From Ochotona curzoniae (lineage: Eukaryota > Chordata > Mammalia > Lagomorpha > Ochotonidae): a stretch of DNA of 64,000 nt. Location of the stretch: assembly GCF_017591425.1 (NCBI RefSeq), contig NW_024467120.1:4650001-4714000 (forward strand), given 5' to 3'. The translations under genes were made by a program, and so were the position numbers. The notes below the pieces were generated by a model. That model was given only the letters and a program-made list of their open reading frames with translations. It did not search any database and had not been told where the DNA came from. This document shows, piece after piece, positions 24,901 to 36,900 of the stretch (positions are counted from its first letter, which is position 1; each line of letters begins with the position of its first letter).

Positions 24901-27900
24901 TGAGACAGCTATGTCTGAAACAAAAATAATAATATGTATTATTAACAGCACCAGTTACAAGACCCTACATTTTTATTAAATAACTTTCTCACACACAAAA
25001 AAGGTCACCCCATGAAATTTAATATTATTACCAAATGCCACTAATACCTTTATCAGAAGCTCTTGAAGAAAACCCACTGGTAGTTGAGATGTTATCATCC
25101 TCATGCTGTGAGGTAGAATCTTTAATTTCCTTCACAAGGGAAAATCCAGAACTGCCAATTGGGAATGCTGAGGATGTAGATGGCTGACAATGCAACGCAG
25201 GGGATTCCAACACAGAGAAATTCAGATGGCTCCGATGGAGAGAAGGCCTCGTTAATACATCTGGATAATTCGAAGCAGTACCAGTTGTTGAAGGTTCTTG
25301 GAAGAAAAGCATCCACATTACACATATGTAACTCAGAAAAAGCAATACAACATTATTACAACAAAATGTTAACATACCACGTGAGACAGCTTTTAGTGAA
25401 ACCCATAGTAAGGTTCAATTTAAGAAACTTTAACCAAAGGTTTCAACTAAATTAATCTAATGTTAGGTTACTATAGTTCAGTGATCTGATCCCATACACC
25501 TTCTAAAGTACTCAGTTCTTCATTTTGTCCTTGAATAGCTAAGTTTAAGATGCGCTTATCAGAAAGTCAGCAGAACAGGCATTTGGTCCAGCAATTGACA
25601 CACTACTTGGGACACCAGCACCCCATACTGGAGCACCTGATTCCTAATCACAGTTCCACTTCTGATTCCAGCCACTTGCTAACAGGCAGCGGATGATGGG
25701 TCAAGTAACTGAATCCCTGTCATTCATGCTAGAGGCCTGGACTGAGTCCTGATTCCTGGCTTCAGCCTGGCCTGGCTCCAGCTATTCATGCATTTGGGCA
25801 GTGAACCAGAGAACGGAAGACCTCTTTCAGTTTCTCTGTCTTTCAAACAAAATGAAAACAAAAAAACAAAACACTGACTTTTTATATGTTATACAATAGG
25901 CTAAAATGCATTCTTCCAAAATTACCACTAATAAATTTGTAATCTTGTTTATTTTATATGCATACAAAATATACGCTCTCCCTAAACACATTACTTGTGC
26001 CTTTTATTCTGGTTTTTCATTTACCAGCGTAACTGTTTCTGTATTTAAAATATTCTTTCCAAACTGTACCACCACAGTGATTTCATACATTTCACTGTTT
26101 TCTCAACATTCTGGTAAAATATGCGCCCTCTGGCACTGGTACAATGTTTCAACTAGAAATGCCGACATCCCATATGGGTGCCGGTTCATGTCCCAGCTGC
26201 TCTGCTTCCCATCCAGCTCACCGTTTGTGGCCTGGGAAAGCAGAGGAGGATTATCCCAAAACCTTGAGACCCTGTACCAGTGTGGGAGATCTAAAAGAAG
26301 CTCCTGGCTCCTAATCAGCTCAGCCCTGACTGCTGCAGCCATTTAGGGGAGTGAACCAGAGGATGGAACATCTTTCTATCTCTCCTTCTACCTGTAAATC
26401 TGCCTTTCTAATCAAAACAAACAAATCTTCAAAAATATTTATGTACTTTTATGTATATCTTTTTAGATAAAATCTTAGATAAATCTTTTAGACAAATTCA
26501 AGGCTTTCTACTTTATGTATATTAACTCCAGAGAGAAACTTAATATCCCAAAGTAAATCACACACACAAATACATATATATGTATATATGAGTCTGATAT
26601 TGGTCCCATAAATTAGCCTAAGTGATGTCAGGTATCCTGAAAACCTGATGAATAAACAGTTTTATGTGGAACTGTCCTGCCACACTGAATCAACTCTGCA
26701 TATTCATTTCTGCTTACGGCAAATATTAAACTGCACGGCAAATATTAAACTGCAATTTTCTGAAAGTTACACTCTCAATAAAAAGAAAAGACAATACATT
26801 TTATCATAATCTACAACTGATAATTTTGTTTTCTGTCCATTATGTCAAACGGAAATTTTGTTTCGAATATTTTTCTTATGTTCATTAGCCATTTATATTT
26901 TTCCTGTTTATTGCTCATGAATAGATTCACAAATAAGATCAAGACAATATGACAGCTGAAATACTATAACAATTTTTCTGGTTGGCAGAATTTCTATTAA
27001 CCTTTTAAGCCTCAAGGGAGAAAGACAAAAAGAAATCCAATCTGACGGTTCATTCCCTAAATACCGTAAGAGCTGAGGCTGGGTCAGAATGGACAGCTCA
27101 ATCTAGGTCTCCTGCAGAGATGGCAGGAAATCAGCAACTCTGGGGTCTGCATTAGTGTGAAGCCAGAGCTGGAAACCAAACTCACATATTCTGATGTGGG
27201 ATGAGGGGATCTTAACCATTAAGCCAAACATGTGCTCTCTAGACACAATCCACAAAAATAACTGGTACCCTTTACACCGTTTTCAATACTATGAACAGCC
27301 AATGCTGGCATCCCATATGGGTGCCAATGTTGTCTCCATCTCCCTTCCAGCTCCTTGCTGATGGCCTGGGAAAGCAGTGGAGATGGTCCCTATCCTTGGA
27401 CCGTGTACCCACGTGGGAGACCTGGTTTTACGTTGGTTCAGCTCTGGCCATAGCGGCCATTTGGAGTGAGCACATGGATGAAAGATCTCTGTCCTCCTCC
27501 CTGTAACTTTGCTTTTAAATAATAAATCTTAAAGTTTATTTTTTTTGACTGTTATTTTAATTTCAATGTAATGTTTACTCTATTTTTAAAGAACTAGCTA
27601 CTTATTTTGAAAGAGTAAGAGAATCTTCCATTTGCTGGTTTGCTCTCCAGATGACTGCCAATGGCTAGGGCTTGGCTGGGTCAAAGTCAGGAGTGAGGAG
27701 TTTCTTCAGCTCTTCTACCTGGATGTCAGAGACCAAATACTTGGGCCATCCTTCACAGCTTTCCCAAGGATGTTACAGGAAACGGGACTCGAGCGGAGCA
27801 GCCAGGACATGAACCTGAGCCCACACGGGATGCTGGTGGCAAAGGTGGCAACTTCACCTGCTACACCACAATGCCAGCCCTCACAATGCTTCCTCTTTTA

Positions 27901-30900
27901 AAAATTGTTCATTTTTATTTGAAAGGCAGAGTTACAACAAGCAGAGACAAAAAGAAAGACCTTCCATCCATTGGCTCACTCCCCAAATGACAAAGCTGGG
28001 AGCTAGAAGCTTCTTCGATGTTTCTCACATGGACAGAGGCTGAAGGTCCGGAGCCACCCTCTACTGCTTTCCTAGGCCATAGACAGGGAGCTGGAACGTG
28101 GAGACCTGGGACCCGAACCAATGCCCCTATGGGATGTTGGCACTGCAGTTGGAGGCTTACAGGCTTAGCTTAATATGCCACACCAGCCCCAATGTTTATA
28201 TGATTTCCTTTATTGTAACTCTGGAATCAGTTACAATGTAGATGTAAGTAACTCAGTCCGTTTTCTAAATGGTGAACCTGTTTATACCTTAATTCCTTTC
28301 TCAATGAGAGCCACCATCTACTACATGCTGATTTCAAGGCTTTTACTTCTTTCTCCTCCAATGATGCACTCTACCATAATGTTTCAAACTCCCTACCTTC
28401 AGGACACAATGTGTGTTGAAGTTACTCTTTCCCCTATTCTTCCCTCTCAGTATTTGTGTATTTCCAGGAACTTATAATCTAATTCATCAAATTCCCCAAC
28501 AGTCTTCCAGCTAGGATGGAGTACGGAAATCAAGAGTAGCCCCTATATTGTAAACAATAAAAAACTGAAGAAAATAAATGACATTGCTGCTTTTTATAGG
28601 ACTTATTTTATTTGAGGTTGAGAGATTGAGAGAAAGAAAGAGAAAACTGATTCCATACACTGGTTCAGTCCCCAAATAATTGCTAGGAACAGGACTGGGC
28701 CATCTTTTACTGTATTCTCAGACCCACTGGCAGCGAGCAGGAGCAGAGGTGAAGCAGCTGAGACTTGAACCAGCACTTAGGGGAAGGACAGAGGCACAAC
28801 TCTAGCCCTTTTAACTGTTTTTATACTGTGGAAAACAGCACAAGAAAACTCACTTGGTGAGCACTGTAATTACCCTGCTCTGTCCCAGGGACCTTTCCTC
28901 ACCTGAATAGAGACCTGGAATCTAAGTAAAACACAGCAAGCAGGAATCAGAATTAAGGTCATTAGGGAAGAGTAGGGACCTACCAAGTGAAGCTCCTAGT
29001 TGTCTACACTAAAGTGCCCAGGGAAGGGTGGGGGACATCACCTATACAGGTCAGAAAAGACACTAGGAATGAGTTTATTCTAGCAGTCTAGACACTGCGT
29101 TCCGCATCAGAGTACCTGGGTTCGGGTTCCAGTTCTGGCACTGATTCCATCTTCCCACCTCATCCTAGCCTTGGCCACTGCAGGCATTTGGGGAATGAAC
29201 CAGCAGATGGGAATGCACGCACTCTCAGCTCAAACAAATAAAAAAGAAAAGAGAGAAAGAAAAGAAAAAGAAGAAAAGTAAAAAGATTCTACACGGTGGG
29301 CAATGCAGAATAAAGGAGGAAAACAGGATTCAGTTCCAGGACTATCAAAACTCAGATTCCATTAACACTTGCTGACAACAGCTGAGACACAAAATTCTTC
29401 CCCTTACGAGTAACCTCATGTCCAAGGGGAGGCCCCACTGTAGATCCATCTTAAGACCCAAAGCAGAGATAGTCTGGAGTCTAACCACACACAAACAGCT
29501 TAGGAAACACCTTGAACTCAGAAAAACACATTATTACTGCATAAAATTTCATCTGCAAGAGTTCAAAATGAGGAAGATGACACCATCCATATTCTGTATC
29601 CATCGCTCAAAATTGCCAAGTGCTTAGACAAAATCAATGAACATACGAAAGAATGCAATCCACAGTGGAAGGAACAGTCAACAGAAATCTTAAGCCAAGA
29701 CTTCAAAGTACTTAGCAAAGATTTTAAATTCCTTTTTTTCTTGAAATATGCTCCAATTTCTTAAAAGACCGGTTAAAATTATTTTCATTGGTATCCCAGT
29801 AAATTTAAATTTTAAAACATAACTGGTGTCATTTCACAAGCTTTCCTTTCCTTGGGGTCTCCATCATGTCCCTAACAAGAACTTGAAAGAATTCCTTCTT
29901 TCATAGTACCATACAATTCCTCAGAATATGTCCACAGGTTTTCATGGTTTGATATTCTAAATGAGATGTTTGCCTCCTAGCTAATACGTAAATAAGAGTT
30001 ACTAATTCATCAAATATTTACTTTGTGATCAACTTTTATAATTCTCATATTGTACCAGATATCATCTGTTATCTAACTACACAATTAGCATCCAAAAGTG
30101 ATGGATGATGAAGATGATGATGATGGGCTTCTAACTCCTAATGTTATTGAGAATGCTTCTAACATTTCACCATTAAACATGATTCTGGCATTTGGTAGAA
30201 GACAGATGTTAAACAAATACTAGCATATGAACAAAAAATGAATAAATGTTGGCCAAGAATGCGAAAAATCAATACCCCTTTTTACTACTGCTGGAAATGC
30301 AAAATGTAACAGCCTTTGTCAAAATACGGTAGTTTCTCCAAAAAAAAAAAAAAAAAGTATATAAAATACCAGAAGACCAGGCAACTCCACTTTTGGGTAT
30401 ATGCCTCCACTGCAAACAAGCCATCTTAAGAGAACTGTACAACACCACGTTCCTTAAATCATTATTCACAACAACCAAAAGGTGGAACAACTCAAATGTT
30501 TACCAGAAGATGAACGGATACAGCCCGGCACAATGGCTCAGTGACTAAATCCTTGCCTTGCAAGCACGAGGACCCCCAAATGGCACCAGTTTTTATCCCA
30601 GGTGCTCTACTTCCATGCCCACTTCCTGCTGGCGGCCCGAACAAGCAGTGGGATGAAGGTCTGACCCACACAAAGCTCCTAGCTTTTGGCTTCAGATCAG
30701 CTCCCCAGCTGTTGTATCTACTTGGGGAGTGAAACCAGCAGATGGAAGACTTTTCTCCTTGTATCCCTTTCTCTAAGTAAATCTGCCTTTCCAATAAAAA
30801 CAAACCAATCTTAAAAAAAAAAAAAATAGATGAATGGGACTGGCAACCTGTTGATTAGACATCAATCAAACATTGTTCCACAATAAAAAGGAAAATCAAA

Positions 30901-33900
30901 TACATGCTACAATATGAATGAACCCTGAAAATCAGACTAAGCAAAATAAATCAGTAAGAAAAAGATAAATCCCCCAGCTGTAGTCAACTGGTAGATTGCA
31001 CTGCACCTAGGCAAGTGTTACTTTCTGAGAGAAAAGTAGCTCACAGCTGGTGGCATCCTAGGCACAGTTAATGCGAAATTTGTGTTAATTATACCAGTGT
31101 GCTAGAATAGGCAACCATGCCTATTCTTTTTAATAGATGTGGGGAGGCAGATGCTAGCACACCAGCAAAGGTCTGGGGACTGGCGCACCAGTGTGCATGG
31201 GCCCTGAGAAGGCAGGCAGGGCCACAGGCTGGCACACCGCCAGAACAGGCTTTGGGATCTGCACACTCATGGGCATGGGGGCTGTGGATTGTTTGGGGAA
31301 CAGGACTGGAGATGTATGGAGAGAAACTACTGAGGCAGAGAATCTGACAGGTGGGGACTTTCACCAACCTGGCTACTGCAATAAACGGCGGTGTGATCGT
31401 GGTATGGAAGAGGAAAACCAGAGGATCTTTCAGGGCCAAAGGAAAACACCCACCCACGTTGAGACCTAGGATGGGATTGCTTGTGAACATGAAAACCATG
31501 GGTGAGGGACTGCCCGGCAGGGCTTGACCACAGTACCCATCAGTGTCAGGGCAGGAGATGGACAACGACACTAGACAGCATGCAAGAACTGGGTCTGGGA
31601 GACTTGTAGGCTCACCCCTGTGAGACTGCCATGCTAGCCACTTTGCTTGAGGAATGGAGTGTGGTGATGAGCCAAGCTAGGTATGACCATGGAACTCACC
31701 AACATTAATTGGTATGGGGCTGGATTTGGCAGCAACATCCACCAGCACACATGAAAGTTGAGACTGGGCGGAGAGGTGCAGACTGTGCCAAGTAAGAGCC
31801 TATCAGCTGCTGGCATGTTTTAGAGCTGGGTCTGGGGGTGGGGGGACTTGGGGAACTCCCCTGGTGAGCATGTTGAGTCAGGGCTACGTGTTGGTATTGG
31901 CCGGCCAGGCAAAGCTGTTCCACTTGTTGGCAGATGCATGGGGAGGTGTGGGAAAGGGGTGGAACTAAGGCCAGGCCGAACCATAGCACACTGGCATGCA
32001 CAGAGGCCAGAATTGGGTTGTACAGGTCATGCCAGGCTAGGCTAGGCTAGGCTAGCACATCTACCAGTTCGCACGAAAGCTCAGAATGGGAGCAGGTTGG
32101 ACAGGGCTAGGCTGCAACATCTGATGGCAAAGGCCAAGACAGGTGAGGAGCTATGTCAGCTGGTTCAAAGCAACCACTGGCACACTTAAGATCTGTGGCT
32201 GACAGCAAGCCTGATGGAGGGATCAGGGTATGTCCTGGTTGGAATACAGTTTCCACTAGTGAGCACGAGAGCTGGACTGAGGGTGGCAAACAGAACTGGA
32301 CATTGCTGCAGCATCCCTCGGCATGGGTGTGGACTGGGTCTGGGATGTGCCAGACTGGGCTAGGTTCCAGCACCCTCTGGTGCTCACAAGAGCCAGGGTG
32401 GTTTTAGGACAGGATGGGCTAGGTTTCGGCACCACTGAACCACACAAGAGCCAGGTCTGGGGGTGGACCAAGCAGGGTTGGGCTGTAGTACACAATGGTA
32501 AGAGGCAAAATTGGCAAGGCCTCTGTACCTGCTAGGATTGGTGGTAGACCAAGTCAGGCTGGGCCAAGAACCCACAGGTGTGCATGAGATCTGCCTCTGG
32601 GAGGTAACCTGACAGAGGCCCTTAAGGAACTCCTCGGGCAGGACACAGTTCCTACACTTAAGCACAAAACCCAAAGGCTGGGAGCAGCCCCAAACAGGCT
32701 GGGACAGTTCATAACAGCTATTGGCAGTTTTGAGACCCAGGATGGGGTGCAGGACAAGTAAGGTTGGGTCTACCACCACCCAGTTCACATCAGGGCCAGG
32801 ACTAGGAGTTGCCAGGCTGGGCTAGGCAGTAGCAACCATGAGCATGAGCTGGGACTGGGGCAGCCTGAGTCCAAGCCAGGCTGCAGCACCCACTGAGAAA
32901 TGTCCAAGTGAAGCAAGACATACCACATTGGGCTGTAACTCCCAACAGCACATGTAAAACCCTAGGGATGGGAGACTGCAAGGATTCCCCTGCTGGAACA
33001 CTGCTCCTGCTGGGAAACCTAAAACCTAGGATCGGGGGCAGACCAGGCTGGGTAGGACTATAAAACCAACCGGCTGGCATGTGGGCTGGGTTAGGAAGAG
33101 AGCCATGCTGGGCTAAGTAACCGTATCCACTGGTACATGGGATAAGACAGAGTAAGTGCTGGCTGGTCTGGCTTTGCTGCAGCATTGGCTGCACCAGTTC
33201 ATATGCTGGCTACCCAACTTCTCTTCCAGCTCCCTAACTAAGGCCTGGGAAAGCAACAGATGACTGCCCAAAGCCTTGGGACCCTGAATCTGCATCGGAG
33301 ATGCCGAAGAGGCTCTGGGCTCCTGACTTTGGATTGGCTTAGCTCCAGCCAACTGGGGAATGAACCAGCGGATGGAAGAGCTTCCTCTGTATCTCTTCCT
33401 TTTTGTATATCTGTCTCTCCAATAAAAGTAAATAGATCTAACAGCCATATGTCATTAAAGCATTTTGTATTTATTCCATTCTTTCTCTCATGCCCATATT
33501 AGCTTATCATACAGATGTTGGTAAGACAGTTTTCTAGCGATTGATGGATCTGCTAGATATAGAACGTTTAAAAACTGTAGAAGAGGGCCTGGTGTGAGCG
33601 TAGTGGTTAAAAGTTCTCACCTTGAACACAAAGGGATCCCATACAGGTGCCAGTTCTAATCCCAGCAGCCCCACTTCCCATCCAGCTCCCTGCTTATGGC
33701 CTGGGAAAGCAGTCGAGGATGGCTCAAGGCTTTGGGACCCTGCATCCGCGTGGGAAACCTGGAAGAGGCTCCAGGCTCCTGGCTTCAGAATGGCTCAGCT
33801 CCAACCGCACTAGCTGGTGCACACAAGAATTAAGTTTGCGGTCACCCCAGGTGAGATTTCTTGGGGGACTACCTGACTAGACCTCTAAACTCACTCCTGG

Positions 33901-36900
33901 CCACAGGGAAAAATCATAGGATATACTGAAGTAAACTTGGTCAGCCAACAGACCTTAGAAACATTTTCTCAATCTTGGTGCAACAAAGATGACATCTCTC
34001 CTCCCCACAGTGGGGTCTCTCAGGCCACATCAATCTCCATCCCCAGATGCTGAGGTAATCCGAAGACGAGGAGCAAGCTCCTCCACTCCATCCCCTCCCA
34101 CATAGTCTGACACATGCTCAGCAGACTGAGAGTGCGGCCAGGAAGCCCTTCCTGTTGGGAGCATGGCTGGGGAGTGAAGCAGCTCACTGTCTCTCCTTTA
34201 CATCCCCTCCCCTGTTAATCCGGTTCCTGTAACTCCTGTTTGCTGTGCTGCTGCCTGAAGCCTGGTGACTGTTTCCCAAATTCCATGTGATCTATCTTTA
34301 GAGGGGCTTGCCAGCTATTGTTCAGTTAACAAGTAACTTTTACCTGCCTGCCCAGTAAAAGTTCTTGTATAAAGTGCCCAGAAAAGCTCAGTAAAGTGTG
34401 CGTTGGTTCATTTACCTTTGCATCCCCTGTGTCCCGATTCTTCACAGTGCGGATGCCACACCTCGGGTCCTGGTGCCCCCACCCAGGGACCCCCAAAAGT
34501 CTATTCTACTAACTGAGCAGAAAAAAATAAAGGCATCCAATGGTTCACCATTATTAAGATAATTAAGAAAGGAGATACCCGGGTAGAAAGCTGTTGGCAA
34601 GACCAGACTCTGTTGTCACTGCACTGGGCTACTTGACTGCTCAATACTCTCCAGCCCAATGTTACTATTAAAATCAAAGCGACCTTCTTACACGCAGCGA
34701 AACATTTCAGGTGATCCTGAATATATTTTTGCTTCCCTTAACACTACCTTCAATAGTAAGTAACATCTTTTTAAGTTCTCTTGAGAATCTACTTTAAATG
34801 TTCATACATCTACTACCGCTTTTGTCATCTTACTTGGTGGCATGTTAAGTCACACACTATGTGTGATTGAAGATATTACATAAATACTTGGAGAAAGGTC
34901 AAGGCAGGCTCTAAGAACTGCCAGAGACTCAGTAGTAGGACTCAAAACGAAGATCAGAGCAGGAGGAAAAACCATCAAGCTTTCGAAACAGGATTCAAAA
35001 AGCTGCCCTCCATTTCCTCCCCTACAATCGGGGAATTGAGGCGAGAGGCAACTAGGTTTGAGAACACAGAAAACATCGGGTGTAAGCTGAGCATAAGCTG
35101 AGTGTTGTGGAAGCCAGGTGTTCACTGTTCCCATCCTCTCCACTTCTGTAGTTGGAAATTTTGTAAGTAATTGCAGAAGTTACAAAGGTATGTAAAATAT
35201 ACATAGCCATAAAGCTAAGTTATAAATTTAATGACAAAATATGAGTTCAAATTCACTCTGGAAAAGAAACAGTATCCTTTGTTTGATGGAAATAGACATA
35301 CCAAAAACTGAACTTGACAGATAAAAAATCAGAAATTCATCATGAATCTTACACTTAAAACTAGTTTATGCCAAATTGAGCTAATACTAAAATATCTTAG
35401 ATCTGTCATTTCTCTGAAATTATTCAAGTTCAATTCACTTTAAGACCTAACATAAAAGCTAGAAAATACGCTGTGAATGTGTCAAGCATGTTAAGAAAGG
35501 ACAAAATAAATAAATCTTTAAGGAGAGCAAAATCAGAATTCATCAAAATTAAAAACTTCTTTAAAACATTTAAAGGACACTATCAAGGTGAAAAAACTCA
35601 GAGAATGGAAGGACCTGCAAATTATGCACTGATAAGGCACTTCTTTCTAGAACATATAAAGATCTTTTGCAATTCAAGAACATAAGTAATACAATAAAAA
35701 AATAGAAAAGGGGATATGACTAGCTTTTATCAAATATAAACAAACTGTCAAAAGAACTTTAAAAGATGCTCCTTATTAGTCATCTGGAAAACGTAAATCA
35801 AAATTTAAAACCACTGTACCCACTATTATAGCTACAATCAAAACAAACTGAAAATACATACTAGTACTGGTTAGGATATTAAAAAACTGGAATCCTCGAA
35901 CACTGCTAGTGAGAAGGTAAGAAGTGTAGCCATGTTCAACACAGAATTCCAGTAAGAGCAACTGGCATTTGTAGGGCAGCAGGTTAAGCTGTTGCTTTTA
36001 ACACTACTGACCCCCATCCCAGTGCCACCTGAGTCCCAGCTACTCTGCTTCTGGCCCAGTCAGTTGCCAGCCAATAGACTGGAAAGGCAGAAAATGATGC
36101 CCTAGTGTTGTGGCTCATGCCATTCCTGTCACACACCCACAGGGAGTTTCTGGTTGTTGGCTTCAGCCTGCCCAGACCTTGCTACTGCAATCATGCGAGA
36201 AAGGAAACAACAGATTGGGAACATCTTTTTCTAGGTTTCTCCCTCTGTTGTTTCGCATTCCCAATAAAACTTTCCCCCTAAAAAAATCTATACACAAATA
36301 CAAATTTAATTGAAAGTGACCTAAATTCCCACTGATAAATGGGTAAAGTGTAGTTTATCCATACAGTCAAGTATCATCCAACAAAATAAGCAGGAATAAG
36401 GTCTGCAGGGTGAATCAGCACGCTAAGCCAGCGTCCTAACTGCTCCCTGTCAACGCTCCTGGGAGAGCAGACGGTAGACGTGCTTGTGCCCCCGCAGCCA
36501 TGTGGGACACCCAGATGATGCTGCTTGACCAAGCCTTTGCCAAGGTGACCACTTAGAGAGTGAAGCAGCACATGGAAGATCAATCTCTTGTCTCCCTGTT
36601 TCCACAACTCTACCTTTCAAATAAATAAGCCATTAAAAAAATAAGTTGTTACATGCTACAATAGAGGTGAACTGTGAAAACACTGTGCTAAGAGTAAGAC
36701 GTCAGTCACAGAAGCCATTTACTGTATCATTCCAATCCATTTATAGGAAATGTCCTGACAGACAACTCAGAGATGGAAAGTAGATAAATGGTTGCCAGGC
36801 ATCGAGGCAAAGAAGTGACATCTGGGTCCGGTGCAATAACATAGCGATTAAAGTTCTTGCCTTGAACATATTGGGATCCCATATGGGCGTCGGTTCTAAT

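Larger units (their letters stand above)
31090..34030 (+). mobile_element. Composite VNTR element, copy C (interrupted by two CSINEs)
   Basis: G-rich ~60-base units run from about 31,100 to 33,184 and share the unit order of copies B and D (for example the 'ggcaaaggccaagacagg' unit at 32,115, then a 'gatctgtggctg' unit, then 'ccagcaccctctggtgctc'). CSINEs at 33,185-33,440 and 33,586-33,805 break the element. The distal segment resumes at about 33,806 (gctggtgcacacaagaat), matching copy B near 23,730. Boundaries are approximate. Confidence 0.65.
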
